From NCBI RefSeq assembly GCF_900182595.1, contig NZ_FXTN01000006.1, positions 1 to 64,000 on the forward strand: a stretch of DNA of 64,000 nucleotides, in the 5' to 3' direction. The notes beneath the pieces were generated by a model that saw only the letters and a program-made list of their open reading frames with translations, had not been told where the DNA came from and searched no databases. Below, in pieces: positions 51,401-60,603 of this stretch (its first letter is position 1; each line of letters opens with the position of its first letter). Position numbers and translations under genes: made by a program. Source of the stretch: Pedobacter westerhofensis (lineage in GTDB: Bacteria; Bacteroidota; Bacteroidia; Sphingobacteriales; Sphingobacteriaceae).

Positions 51401-51577
51401 GGACAAAACGAGGATAGGTGAGCGCTCGGATTCCCTATACACACCTAGGGAGCCGGGCCTACTTATGGTTTTGTCCAGGTGCTACCTCGGTAGTAGTTTC
51501 TGTTTTACAGAAGCGCCGTCCTAAGCGGCCCGTTGTGCGGATTAACCAACGGTAGCCCGGCTCCTTCGGGAGTTTTT
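51401..51577 (+). ncRNA. Highly structured RNA element of unknown type
   Basis: GGAGCCGGGC (51449-51458) pairs perfectly with GCCCGGCTCC (51555-51564), closing a domain with at least three local hairpins: TTCTG/CAGAA (51498-51512), GCCG/CGGC (51515-51529) and CCGTTG/CAACGG (51530-51552). In addition GGACAAAAC (51401-51409) is complementary to GTTTTGTCC (51468-51476), which would make a pseudoknot or an alternative fold. At the 3' side CTCC-TTCG-GGAG is followed by five T, an intrinsic terminator that competes with the closing stem. No known Rfam family was recognised. Confidence 0.55.
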
Positions 51578-51785
51578 CGCACTGATTGGTTCGTGGTTTT
51601 GATTTTAATTAAAACTAAAAGCAATGGAACCAGCAATATTTACGACAATTTCCTTTATAAAATTACGGTCTTCATTAACGAGGTTGGTCGTTTCGTATGT
51701 TATAGATTTTGGTTATTTTAACAAACTAACGGAGGATAGCATTGCTCAAACACAGACTCCACCAAATCTTAAAATCACATACCAA

Positions 51786-51826
51786 GGTGAGTACCATTCT
51801 GTAAAGGTGGTACTCACCAATTTTTT
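51786..51826 (+). terminator. Intrinsic terminator without an assigned gene
   Basis: GGTGAGTACCA (51786-51796) pairs with TGGTACTCACC (51808-51818), followed by AATTTTTT. A textbook rightward terminator. It lies in a possible open frame (51624-51884) that I therefore do not call a gene. It may end a rightward transcript that begins at or before the structured RNA. Confidence 0.7.
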
Positions 51827-51991
51827 CGTTCCTAACCTTTCTCAAAAGGAATTATTTAAGCTGATAATTAAATCACCCGTTTAAACGGCCAAATTAATCA
51901 GTGGGCGGCGGCATGTGATATAAAATGATTCCAGTCGCCTCGCTTTTTTGTAGTTTATCAACTGACCAACTTATTACTTATCAATATTTTC

Positions 51992-53323
51992 ATGTTTCAA
52001 AAAACAACGATAAACATCGTACTGGCTATTCTTTGTCTGGATTTTTCGTCAATTGCCCAAGACAAAATAGCCAATATAACTGCCCTCAAAATCGGCGACA
52101 AGGTGCCGGACATTACAATAAATAACATCATCAACTACAAAGACGCAAACGGAAAACCTGCCAAAAGCATTAAAATATCGGACTTCAAAGGCAAGCTGCT
52201 CATCCTCGACTTTTGGGCAACATGGTGTGGCCCGTGCATTACTATGATACCTAAAATAGATAGTTTGCAAAAACAGTTTGCGCAAAAGGTCCAATTTTTT
52301 CCAGTAGCATATCAGTCGGAATCTGTCATCCAAACATTTCTTTCAAAATACCAAAGGCAGCAGCATATAACATACGAACTGCCAAATGTAACAGAAGATC
52401 AAGTGTTAGGTAAGTTGTTCCCTCATAAAGATTTACCTCATTTTGTTTGGATCAATAGTAATGGTATTGTTAAATCAATAACTGAATATGACATTGTCGA
52501 TAAAGAACATATTGAGCAACTACTAAAAACTGATAGTATATCTGTAAGGCAAAAACATGACGTATTTGTGCCTTTTCAAAAAGATAAACCCTTATTGATT
52601 AATGGGAATGGTGGAAATGGTGATAATATCATGTTTCATTCGCTAATAACTCCCTATAGGGATGGTTTACCTTGGAGTGTTAATTTTGATTACCTCGAAC
52701 CTGGAAAACCGAGACGTGTTACCGCATTAAATCAAAGTATTGCCAATCTGTTTGCAACGGCATTCGGTGGCGATACGTACTGGTTTGGAAGTAATAAAAG
52801 GATATTTCTATCTAAAGATTCAAGCAATTTAACGAGTAATTTGCATGGGCAAGCTGTAAAAAACTGGATGGGCAACGGTCACGGGTTTAGTTATGAATTG
52901 ATTGTTCCCCCAAGTATGGCAAAAGACTTGTTCTTAAATATGCAAAGCGACTTACTTAGATTCTTTTCCCAGTATGATGTTAGCATCCAAAAAATTCCGA
53001 CAAGATGTTTGGCTTTGGTAAGAACGTCGTCAATAGACAAAATCCAGTCCAAGGGAGGTCCTACCATAACTGATTTCGACAAACAGGGCTGTCAAATCAA
53101 AAATAATTACCTGATTCAACTAACCGGAAGGTTAGATATTCAGTATTTACAAAACCGCTCTCCTATTGTTGATGCTACAGGCTATAATAGCCCGGTTGAC
53201 ATAAATATAGATGCCAATCTTTCAAATTTAGATCAGCTTAATGCCGAACTAAAAAAATATGATCTCGCCCTGAAAGAAAGTGTACAGCCAATTGAAATGC
53301 TGGTATTCAAAGATAGAGAGTAA
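51992..53323 (+). CDS. TlpA-like thioredoxin fused to a DUF3738-like domain
   Basis: 443 aa with a signal-like N-terminus (residues 1-22). Residues about 35-180 form a TlpA/thioredoxin domain with WCGPC (Cys79, Cys82) and the cis-Pro region DLPHFVWIN. Residues about 225-440 match the DUF3738 (TIGR03435) pattern, ending in SPIVDATGYNSPVDINID and a hydrophobic LVFKDRE. Periplasmic or outer-membrane-attached redox protein. It is 44 bp upstream of susC, so it likely shares its operon. This pairing is frequent in Sphingobacteriaceae. Confidence 0.8.
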   Translation: MFQKTTINIVLAILCLDFSSIAQDKIANITALKIGDKVPDITINNIINYKDANGKPAKSIKISDFKGKLLILDFWATWCGPCITMIPKIDSLQKQFAQKVQFFPVAYQSESVIQTFLSKYQRQQHITYELPNVTEDQVLGKLFPHKDLPHFVWINSNGIVKSITEYDIVDKEHIEQLLKTDSISVRQKHDVFVPFQKDKPLLINGNGGNGDNIMFHSLITPYRDGLPWSVNFDYLEPGKPRRVTALNQSIANLFATAFGGDTYWFGSNKRIFLSKDSSNLTSNLHGQAVKNWMGNGHGFSYELIVPPSMAKDLFLNMQSDLLRFFSQYDVSIQKIPTRCLALVRTSSIDKIQSKGGPTITDFDKQGCQIKNNYLIQLTGRLDIQYLQNRSPIVDATGYNSPVDINIDANLSNLDQLNAELKKYDLALKESVQPIEMLVFKDRE

Positions 53324-53367
53324 CCAACTTTCAAAGCATTCTCACCCAACAATTTATCATTTATTGC

Positions 53368-56300
53368 ATGAAAAAATATATACTCCTTATATTCCTAATA
53401 TTTTGCACGATCCTAAGCGTTGCGCAACAAGAGTTTAATGGAACTGTAGTTTCATCATCTGGTCACGCTCCATTACCGGGAGCTAATGTTCAGGTCAAAG
53501 GCTCCAATATCCATTTTATTACAGATAGTGCTGGCCATTTTCATTCAAAACTCCAAGGCAATCCGCTAACCATTCAGATTTCCTACATCGGTTTTCGATC
53601 ATTAGAAATAATAGTGAATTTACCAACAACCTCTCTTATTATTGCTTTGGAGCCTAATAGCAATGTATTAAACGAAGTAACTGTCTCCACTGGTTACCAG
53701 GACCTGCCAAGTGAGCGTGCCACCGGTTCGTTTACAAAAGTAGACAACCCCCTGATAAACCGTAGTGTGAGCACTGATATTGTGTCCCGCTTACAGGATG
53801 TGACTTCCGGCCTCATATTCAACAGGGGCAAGGGAGCTGTTAAAAACGATATTAGTATCCGGGGCCTCAGCACGATCTTTGGGAATGCCCAACCACTAGT
53901 CGTCGTTGATAATTTTCCTTATAATGGTGATTTAACCAATATCAATCCGAATGATGTAGAAAGCATTACTATTCTTAAAGATGCGGCCGCCGCGTCAATT
54001 TGGGGATCAAGGGCGGGGAATGGCGTTATTGTTATCACCACTAAAAAAGGAAAAAATAATCAGCCTTTAAGAATAAGCTTTAACGCCAATATTAATATAG
54101 TTGACAAGCCCAATTTGCTCTACAAAAAGATGATGAGTAGTGCTGATTACATCACAACCGAAGAACGATTATACTCGGAGGGCTACTACCAAAACACGAT
54201 CTCTGCTTATAACGCTGCTGTTATTACGCCAGTTCTTGAATTACTCAATGCGGAATCTAATGGGACTATTAATGCTGCACAAGCTAAATCACAAATTAGT
54301 GGCCTTAAAAATCAAGATATCAGAAATGACTTGGCAAAATATTTTTTTCAAAAGAGCATCAATCAACAATATTCCATTAATTTTAGTGGAGGATCGGAAA
54401 ACCAGCAATATTATGTTTCCGGCGGTTATGATAAAAATTTGGACAACCTCGTTGGCAATGGCTATGACCGGTTAACCTTAAACGCGAACAATACTTATAA
54501 TCTGTTCAATAAAAAACTTGAAGTACGTACCGGGATTTATATTACTCAAAGCAAAACCACGACTGACAATCCAGGTATTGAACAAATCACATACAATGGA
54601 TCGTCTCTTTATCCCTATGCTCGTTTAGCAGATAGCCAGGGAAACCCGCTTGCAATTAATAAAGACTATCGGGATGGATTTATTCAAAGTGCTCAAAATT
54701 CCGGCTTTTTAGACTGGACTTATAAACCGCTTGATGAAATCCAAAATGCAAATAATACCAGCAGCATCACAGACTATAAGTTAAATGCGGGTTTGAAATA
54801 CCGGTACAATGCAGACCTGAATGCACAAATTCTTTATCAGTATCAAAGATCAGGGAATGAAGCCCGTAACCTGCAAAGTCAAAATACTTATTACACTAGG
54901 AACCTGATTAACCAATATACACAAGTCAACCCTGACGGAAGCCTTACTTTACCAATGCCGCTTGGCGGTATATATGATTTCCAGAACTCAACTGGGATAG
55001 GCCAGGATTTACGGGCACAATTAAATTATCACAAATCCTGGAATAATAAAAATGAACTCGCTGCAATCGGAGGATACGAAATGAGAGCTTTACATACAAC
55101 CGGTAGTTCGTATCGGCTGTATGGTTATGATCCTGTACATGAAACCAGTCAGGCTGTAAATTTTTTAGACTATTATACTTTATATAATGACCCCTATATC
55201 GCCAGTACTATATCTTATAGCAATGGTCAAACTAATCTGCATGATAATTATAGGTCATATTATTTTAATGGCTCCTACACATTCGATAAGCGCTATACAT
55301 TGTCCGGCAGTATCAGGCAGGACGCATCCAATTTATTCGGAGTAAAAACCAATCAGAAAGCGGTGCCGTTATTTTCAACAGGGTTAAGCTGGAATATAAC
55401 AAACGAATCTTTTTATAAATGGGAACTGATACCCGTGTTAAAACTAAGGGCTACATATGGGTACAACGGAAATGTCAACAAAACCGTCACAGCCTATACT
55501 ACCGCCTATTACTACGATGCTTCCCAAAGCGGTATTCATCAACCTTACGCCACGATTATTAATCCTCCCAATCCGGAGCTTAGATGGGAACGCGTGCAGG
55601 TAACTAATCTTGGCGTTGACTTTAGCAGTAAAAACAATATCATCACGGGCTCTATAGAATACTATCGGAAAGATGGCAAAGACCTGATCGGAACCGTCCC
55701 TTATGCGCCATCTACCGGCATATTAACTTTCAGCGGCAATACAGCTAATACAAATGGCAGGGGTTTCGACCTTATTCTTAATACGAAAAATATTGACCGA
55801 GAGCTAAAATGGAATACAAACTTCCTGTTGAGTAAGGTTTCTGATAAGATAATTAAGTATTTATACGCTTCTCCGGTATCCAGTTTACTACAGTACGGGG
55901 ATGGACTATCTCAAGCACCATTAGTTGGGAAACCACTATATGCACTTTACAGTTACAAATGGAATGGCCTTGACCCGGCAACGGGTGATCCGCAGGGGTA
56001 TCTTAATGGACAAGCTAGCAAGGATTACTCTGCGATCATTTCTTCTGCAACCCCTGATAATATTGTATACAGTGGTTCTGCGCGCCCTACAGTTTTTGGT
56101 TCTTTTAGGAACACTTTTCAGTACAAGGGTTTCTCCATTTCTGCCAATATTACCTATAGGCTAGGATATTATTTCAGAAAAAGCTCGATTGGTTATGGCA
56201 GCGACTATGGTTTAGGCGGGGACGGAGACTATAATCTGCGTTGGCAAAAGTTAGGTGATGAACAGTACACCTACGTTCCGTCTATTCCGAATGTTCCAAA

Positions 56301-56559
56301 TAATAACAGGGATATGTTTTACAGTTTTTCAAGTGTACTTGTTCAAAAAGCAGATAATATTAGGCTTCAAGATGTCAACTTCAGTTATGATCTGTACCGA
56401 CAAGGAATAAAGCAACTTCCGTTTAGGCACATCCAGTTCTACGTTTATGCCAATAATCTTGGCTTGTTATGGAAAACGAATAAGGCAGGAATTGACCCGG
56501 ATTATCAAACCGGACCACCACCCAAAGCGATGGCCTTTGGAATCAAAACAGATTTTTAA
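53368..56559 (+). CDS. SusC/RagA-family TonB-dependent outer-membrane receptor
   Basis: 1063 aa. Signal peptide (residues 1-18), a carboxypeptidase-D regulatory-like domain (about 22-105, FNGTVVSSSGHAPLPGANVQ), then the SusC plug (about 115-230: LNEVTVSTGYQ, SIRGLSTIFGNAQPLVVVD, VESITILKDAAAASIWGSRA, GVIVITTKKGK) and a large beta-barrel. No STN domain. Partner SusD lies directly downstream. Substrate unknown; no glycosidase or peptidase in the window points to one. Confidence 0.92.
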   Translation: MKKYILLIFLIFCTILSVAQQEFNGTVVSSSGHAPLPGANVQVKGSNIHFITDSAGHFHSKLQGNPLTIQISYIGFRSLEIIVNLPTTSLIIALEPNSNVLNEVTVSTGYQDLPSERATGSFTKVDNPLINRSVSTDIVSRLQDVTSGLIFNRGKGAVKNDISIRGLSTIFGNAQPLVVVDNFPYNGDLTNINPNDVESITILKDAAAASIWGSRAGNGVIVITTKKGKNNQPLRISFNANINIVDKPNLLYKKMMSSADYITTEERLYSEGYYQNTISAYNAAVITPVLELLNAESNGTINAAQAKSQISGLKNQDIRNDLAKYFFQKSINQQYSINFSGGSENQQYYVSGGYDKNLDNLVGNGYDRLTLNANNTYNLFNKKLEVRTGIYITQSKTTTDNPGIEQITYNGSSLYPYARLADSQGNPLAINKDYRDGFIQSAQNSGFLDWTYKPLDEIQNANNTSSITDYKLNAGLKYRYNADLNAQILYQYQRSGNEARNLQSQNTYYTRNLINQYTQVNPDGSLTLPMPLGGIYDFQNSTGIGQDLRAQLNYHKSWNNKNELAAIGGYEMRALHTTGSSYRLYGYDPVHETSQAVNFLDYYTLYNDPYIASTISYSNGQTNLHDNYRSYYFNGSYTFDKRYTLSGSIRQDASNLFGVKTNQKAVPLFSTGLSWNITNESFYKWELIPVLKLRATYGYNGNVNKTVTAYTTAYYYDASQSGIHQPYATIINPPNPELRWERVQVTNLGVDFSSKNNIITGSIEYYRKDGKDLIGTVPYAPSTGILTFSGNTANTNGRGFDLILNTKNIDRELKWNTNFLLSKVSDKIIKYLYASPVSSLLQYGDGLSQAPLVGKPLYALYSYKWNGLDPATGDPQGYLNGQASKDYSAIISSATPDNIVYSGSARPTVFGSFRNTFQYKGFSISANITYRLGYYFRKSSIGYGSDYGLGGDGDYNLRWQKLGDEQYTYVPSIPNVPNNNRDMFYSFSSVLVQKADNIRLQDVNFSYDLYRQGIKQLPFRHIQFYVYANNLGLLWKTNKAGIDPDYQTGPPPKAMAFGIKTDF

Positions 56560-56577
56560 TTGATTTTTAAAGAAAAT

Positions 56578-57948
56578 ATGAAAAGATATAATTACCTCTT
56601 AGCTACATTTTTATTGTTGTACCTTTTTAGTTCGTGTCAAAAGAGTTTTTTAAATGAGAAACCTGACCAAGCATTATTAGTACCGGAGAGTCTATCTGAT
56701 TTCCAGGCATTACTCGACAATTTAAATATTATGAATGTTACTCCGTCTTTACAGAACGTTGCAACGGACGATTATTACACGACTGATAATGGTTGGAGTG
56801 CATTGTCATCTCCTGCGGAAAAAAATAGTTATATATGGCTCAGCGATATTTATGAAAATCAGACTAACCAAGACTGGAATATACCTTATAAGCAGGTATT
56901 TTATGCCAATGTCGTACTGGATGGACTGAATCAGATAGGTCCTGGCAATACATCACAAAACACCTATAATCAGATTAAAGGCAGTGCGCTTTTTTACAGG
57001 GCATTCGCGGAATATAATCTTATTCAGATGTTTGCAGCAGATTACGACCCAGCTACAGCTTCTCAACTTCCTGGAATCCCGGTTCGCTCTTCGTCGGATG
57101 TGAACATCAAGTCAACCAGGGGAAGTATAAAAGAAACTTATGAAGCAATTGTTGCGGATCTGAATAATGCAGCACTATTGCTCAGTAATACTGCAGCCTT
57201 TAAATCCAGGCCCTGTAAAACGGCAGTATATGCTTTACTTTCGAAGATCTATTTAAGTATGCGAAATTATAGTCAGGCACAGGCATTTGCTACGGCTTGC
57301 CTGAATCTTAATAGTTCATTGATCGACTACAACACTATTTTGACTTCAGCATCTAGGCCTTTTCCACCACCGCTAACGGCTGACAATAAAGAAGTGATCT
57401 TTTACGCCACTTTAAATTCCTATTCTTTTAATAGGGCGGCAACCACTTATGTAAATGCTGATTTGTATAATGCTTATAATAGCAATGACCTGCGAAAAAC
57501 AGCTTATTTTAATATGAGGGGTACTGGATACAATTTTAAGGGAACCTATACAGGTAATGTATCTTTCTTTGCCGGTCTGGCAACCGATGAAATATATTTT
57601 ATCAGGGCTGAATGCGAAGCGCGATTAAATAATTTGACAGAAGCGTTGACAGATTTAAACACCGTAATGGCGCTTAGATTTGTTAATGGTACTTACACGA
57701 ATTATACGACCACAGATCCCAATCAGGCACTTATTAAAATTTTGCTGGAAAGAAGAAAAGAATTAATTAGCCGGGGAGTGAGGTGGTATGATTTAAAACG
57801 ATTGAATAGAGAAGCTTCTACTGCTGTGACACTTTCCCGTTCACTTCGAGGACAAAATCACACCCTGCTTCCTAATAGTAATCGGTACGTTTTTCCGATT
57901 CCTGATGATGAGATTGCCGCTAATGGCCTTCCTCAGAACCCGAGATAA
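56578..57948 (+). CDS. SusD/RagB-family outer-membrane lipoprotein
   Basis: 456 aa from the ATG at 56578, the start 6 codons inside the longer open frame. Lipobox LFSSCQKSFL near residue 20. SusD-like helical-repeat features: PESLSDFQALLDNLNIM, GSALFYRAFAEYNLIQMFA, YALLSKIYLSMRNYSQAQAF, LLERRKELISRGVRWYDLKR and the final FPIPDDEIAANGLPQNP. Surface lipoprotein that caps the SusC barrel. Starts 18 bp after susC. Followed by a bidirectional terminator. Confidence 0.92.
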   Translation: MKRYNYLLATFLLLYLFSSCQKSFLNEKPDQALLVPESLSDFQALLDNLNIMNVTPSLQNVATDDYYTTDNGWSALSSPAEKNSYIWLSDIYENQTNQDWNIPYKQVFYANVVLDGLNQIGPGNTSQNTYNQIKGSALFYRAFAEYNLIQMFAADYDPATASQLPGIPVRSSSDVNIKSTRGSIKETYEAIVADLNNAALLLSNTAAFKSRPCKTAVYALLSKIYLSMRNYSQAQAFATACLNLNSSLIDYNTILTSASRPFPPPLTADNKEVIFYATLNSYSFNRAATTYVNADLYNAYNSNDLRKTAYFNMRGTGYNFKGTYTGNVSFFAGLATDEIYFIRAECEARLNNLTEALTDLNTVMALRFVNGTYTNYTTTDPNQALIKILLERRKELISRGVRWYDLKRLNREASTAVTLSRSLRGQNHTLLPNSNRYVFPIPDDEIAANGLPQNPR

Positions 57949-57961
57949 TAAATTTAGATTA

Positions 57962-57999
57962 AGGAACGACTTAGTTAAATACTTAACCAAGTCGTTCCT
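57962..57999. terminator. Bidirectional terminator between susD and DUF6520 gene
   Basis: AGGAACGACTT (57962-57972) pairs with AAGTCGTTCCT (57989-57999), followed by ATTTTATTTA; inside, GTTAA/TTAAC adds further pairs. It separates the rightward susCD operon from the convergent leftward gene at 58007. Confidence 0.8.
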
Positions 58000-58006
58000 A
58001 TTTTAT

Positions 58007-58312
58007 TTAGTTAAATTCACCATCTACACGGTTTGTAGGAATCGGTGTAGTAGCAGTTGGCGTTGTACCCGATTGAAATTGCGCGGTGCATGTCTGTGCG
58101 ACCGATGCATCACAATCATAATTGCTGCCCTGTACCAGCGAATTGACATTGGTCCAGCCTGTTATCGCGCCGGATGTGTTGTAATTGGGGCGCCACTTAA
58201 CCGTACTTTGTTTGACTTCTGCTTTAAATGCCACTAAACTTGTGGCGATTAATACGGCTACGACCCCGTATTTGTTAACGCTTTTGATTTGTGTGATGAT
58301 TTTCTTAATCAT
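58007..58312 (-). CDS. DUF6520-family small exported protein
   Basis: 101 aa with one N-terminal hydrophobic segment (YGVVAVLIATSLVAFKAE), then a polar part with two Cys (DCDASVAQTC) and a Thr/Pro-rich end. It fits DUF6520, small Sphingobacteriaceae proteins that occur next to MauE-type and SusCD genes. The two Cys may be a disulfide handled by the neighbouring redox proteins (TlpA-like, MauE-like). Possibly an exported peptide precursor; the function is not established. Confidence 0.65.
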   Translation of the reverse strand: MIKKIITQIKSVNKYGVVAVLIATSLVAFKAEVKQSTVKWRPNYNTSGAITGWTNVNSLVQGSNYDCDASVAQTCTAQFQSGTTPTATTPIPTNRVDGEFN

Positions 58313-58450
58313 GACAGTAGTGTTGTGTTCCCGCTCTTTGATTTAGAGAACAGGCCCGATTTAGTGATTTGACCCCTTGAAGCCGCGATCATTTCACATT
58401 CAATTTTCTATTTCCTATGCAGGGCTGGCTCTTTTCCCTGCCATTGCGGT

Positions 58451-58924
58451 TCAGGCACTGTTTGAGAAGAGTTGTTTTTTGTTTTTAAAGTGAAACCATG
58501 ATATTTTTTTATTCCAATTGTATTCAATAGTAAAGGCTATCAGGGAAAGGGCTATGAAGAAAATGTTGAAAATCAGTTGAGTCAAGTAAGATGCTCCATC
58601 TCCCAGAATACCGCCGCAAGAACAGGGTGTCCGGCTAAAAACATCATTTGTCGCCAGGATAATATACACACTAAAAGCAACTAATAGAGATAACGAAGCC
58701 CACAATGCTTTTTTTCTGGTTGCAGGTAATAACAGGCAAACTACCAGCAGAATTTCCAACGCAGGAATAACCCATGTTAGCATTTCAGCCAGAGCTACAG
58801 GAAATACCTGATTTAGCATTTCAACCCGTGCCTTGGAATAATCTGCTACTTTAACGGCGGCAGCATACCCAAACATTACAGCTATAGATCCGGTAATGAT
58901 CTTCAATGACTTTTCCTTTTTCAT
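58451..58924 (-). CDS. MauE/DoxX-family redox-associated membrane protein
   Basis: 157 aa with four membrane helices (about 8-27, 44-66, 72-92, 112-135) and a CSCGG motif in the loop between helices 3 and 4 (TPCSCGGILGDG), as in MauE-like proteins that help form disulfides in exported proteins. The basic C-terminus (KISWFHFKNKKQ) is cytoplasmic. It lies upstream of the DUF6520 gene on the same strand, a frequent pair. Confidence 0.8.
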   Translation of the reverse strand: MKKEKSLKIITGSIAVMFGYAAAVKVADYSKARVEMLNQVFPVALAEMLTWVIPALEILLVVCLLLPATRKKALWASLSLLVAFSVYIILATNDVFSRTPCSCGGILGDGASYLTQLIFNIFFIALSLIAFTIEYNWNKKISWFHFKNKKQLFSNSA

Positions 58925-59065
58925 ATGTTCCCAGCTTATTTTGTAATTAATTTAATTGGGCTTGGTAGCGAGCGAAAGTTTGAAAGGTATTCTAAATCAA
59001 AGTCTCTTCACTTGTATGTCTATCTCTACCAATAGTATATAACAAATATCGTTTCATGCGCTTAT

Positions 59066-59114
59066 ACAAAAGATACAGGTTTCAGATAAATTACCTGAAA
59101 CCTGTATCTTTTGT
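59066..59114 (-). terminator. Perfect 20-bp hairpin terminator
   Basis: ACAAAAGATACAGGTTTCAG (59066-59085) is exactly complementary to the 20 bases at 59095-59114, with a 9-nt loop. It lies downstream of the AraC gene (leftward), before the MauE-type gene. Very stable in either direction. Confidence 0.75.
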
Positions 59115-59138
59115 ATCGTACTTTTTCGAAGAAAACAC

Positions 59139-60137
59139 TTAGCTACTTTTTCGGATTTCCTGGGGAGTTTTGCCGAAATACTTTTTAAATACACGTGTAA
59201 AGTAAGGCGGATAATGGTAACCGATCTTATGGGAAATCTCCTTGATGGTTAAGGAGCTTTCCTGCAATAATTTCCAGCCAAATGCCATCCGTAATTCATC
59301 GATGTAGGCATGGACTGTGCTCTTAACTACTTTTGAAAAAATGCGCACAAGTGTCCACTCGGGAATTTCAAATCGGTTCGCCAATTGGGTAAGATTATCA
59401 ATGTAGGGATCTGTATAATTAGAATCCAGGTATGCCCTGATCTCAAGCGCCTTCTCTTGTGGGGTTTTACCTTTTAAATGCGTTGTAAAATCCAAGGCTT
59501 CGTGATAAAGATCAAAAAGCCGGATAGTCAAAGTAACAACTTTTGAACGCAGCCCTTTAGTAGATTTTGCGCTTAGCGCAAATAACTGGCGTAAAGTTTT
59601 GAGCACAGTATCATCTATGATGCAGCGTTGTAAATGGCTGTAGTCCCCTCTGCCACTTTCAATGTTGTTGACAAAATCCCGAAATTTAGGATAGTCATCT
59701 ATACCTTTCCTGAACCATTCCAGCCGCGGCGTAATACAAAGCACCAGATGCGATCCCTTGGGAACCTTAAATTTATACGTGCCCGCCGTATTATGGGTAG
59801 CATAATAAGTGCCTTTAGTGGCTTCATAAATCAGCTGGTCATCTTGATCCGAGAACTGTATATGCCCGTTAAGATCAAAAAAGAGGAACATGGCGGGGTA
59901 TTGCACCTCAAACATTCCCGAAAGCTCATCGGTGACGTCGAACTGGATCAATTCAAGAAAGATCAGAAAATTACTGTAAAACTGCGAAAGCACAGTGCCT
60001 TCGGGAATGGTATAGAGCTCTGCCTCTGCATAGCCTAAGGTATATTCAGCATTCTCAGGTCTGTGCCCCGTAACATTGACGGGATTCGGTTCAGGTTCGC
60101 CAAAAAGAAATTTAATTGGTCTGTCCATGGGTCGCAT
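59139..60137 (-). CDS. AraC-family transcriptional regulator
   Basis: 332 aa (a start at 60128, MDRPIK, is equally possible). Residues about 1-200 are an unassigned sensing domain with a cupin-like beta-rich part; residues about 225-330 are the double HTH of AraC (AYLDSNYTDPYIDNLTQLAN, TLVRIFSKVVKSTVHAYIDE, LRMAFGWKLLQESSLTIKEI, GYHYPPYFTRVFKKYFGKTP). The probable target is the adjacent MauE/DUF6520 or susCD group (inference). Confidence 0.88.
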   Translation of the reverse strand: MRPMDRPIKFLFGEPEPNPVNVTGHRPENAEYTLGYAEAELYTIPEGTVLSQFYSNFLIFLELIQFDVTDELSGMFEVQYPAMFLFFDLNGHIQFSDQDDQLIYEATKGTYYATHNTAGTYKFKVPKGSHLVLCITPRLEWFRKGIDDYPKFRDFVNNIESGRGDYSHLQRCIIDDTVLKTLRQLFALSAKSTKGLRSKVVTLTIRLFDLYHEALDFTTHLKGKTPQEKALEIRAYLDSNYTDPYIDNLTQLANRFEIPEWTLVRIFSKVVKSTVHAYIDELRMAFGWKLLQESSLTIKEISHKIGYHYPPYFTRVFKKYFGKTPQEIRKSS

Positions 60138-60328
60138 TCCTTTAGTTCATCAGCACATATATCTAAATTGACGGCGGTTTAGTTGCAAATCTGCTCGGTT
60201 AAAAAACGGTATCATGAAATGCATAGAGCCAAATCTTATATCCAAATAGCTCTTCCTACAGCTTCAATTTATCATACAAGACAAATTACTTCCATCACTC
60301 AATTCTGGTATTTCATGTCTACCTCACT

Positions 60329-60355
60329 GAGGGTTGCGCAGCTAACCCTCTTTTT
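60329..60355 (+). terminator. Rightward intrinsic terminator with no rightward gene in front
   Basis: GAGGGTT (60329-60335) pairs with AACCCTC (60344-60350), then TTTTT. The neighbouring genes on both sides read left, so a short rightward transcript (about 60180-60355) may exist. The open frame there (60183-60368) looks non-coding. The rest of the 466-bp spacer 60138-60603 shows no gene. Confidence 0.55.
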
Positions 60356-60603
60356 CGTTATGTTATGAAAGTCTATCAAAAGTTTCTCTATTTACACTGA
60401 TTCTCTTGCCAGCCCCTCGATCATAAACCACATCACTTTCTGCTTCGCGCCCATATTAACAATTCTTTGATCTTTTTATCAGTCGTTTCAAAAATCACAG
60501 CTTGAACACAGCTTAAACTTTGGACTAAGTTTAAAAAAGCGCTCCATGACCTCAATCTGGACATAAAAGGACTGATCTGAAATACGTTCCAAGGCTATCC
60601 TAA

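Noticed and set aside
51624..51884. 86-codon rightward open frame after the structured RNA
   Set aside because: A perfect 11-bp hairpin with a six-T run lies in its middle, the composition is odd, and no family is recognised.
60183..60368. 61-codon rightward frame upstream of the orphan terminator
   Set aside because: Low-quality protein sequence; the terminator is better explained by a small RNA.
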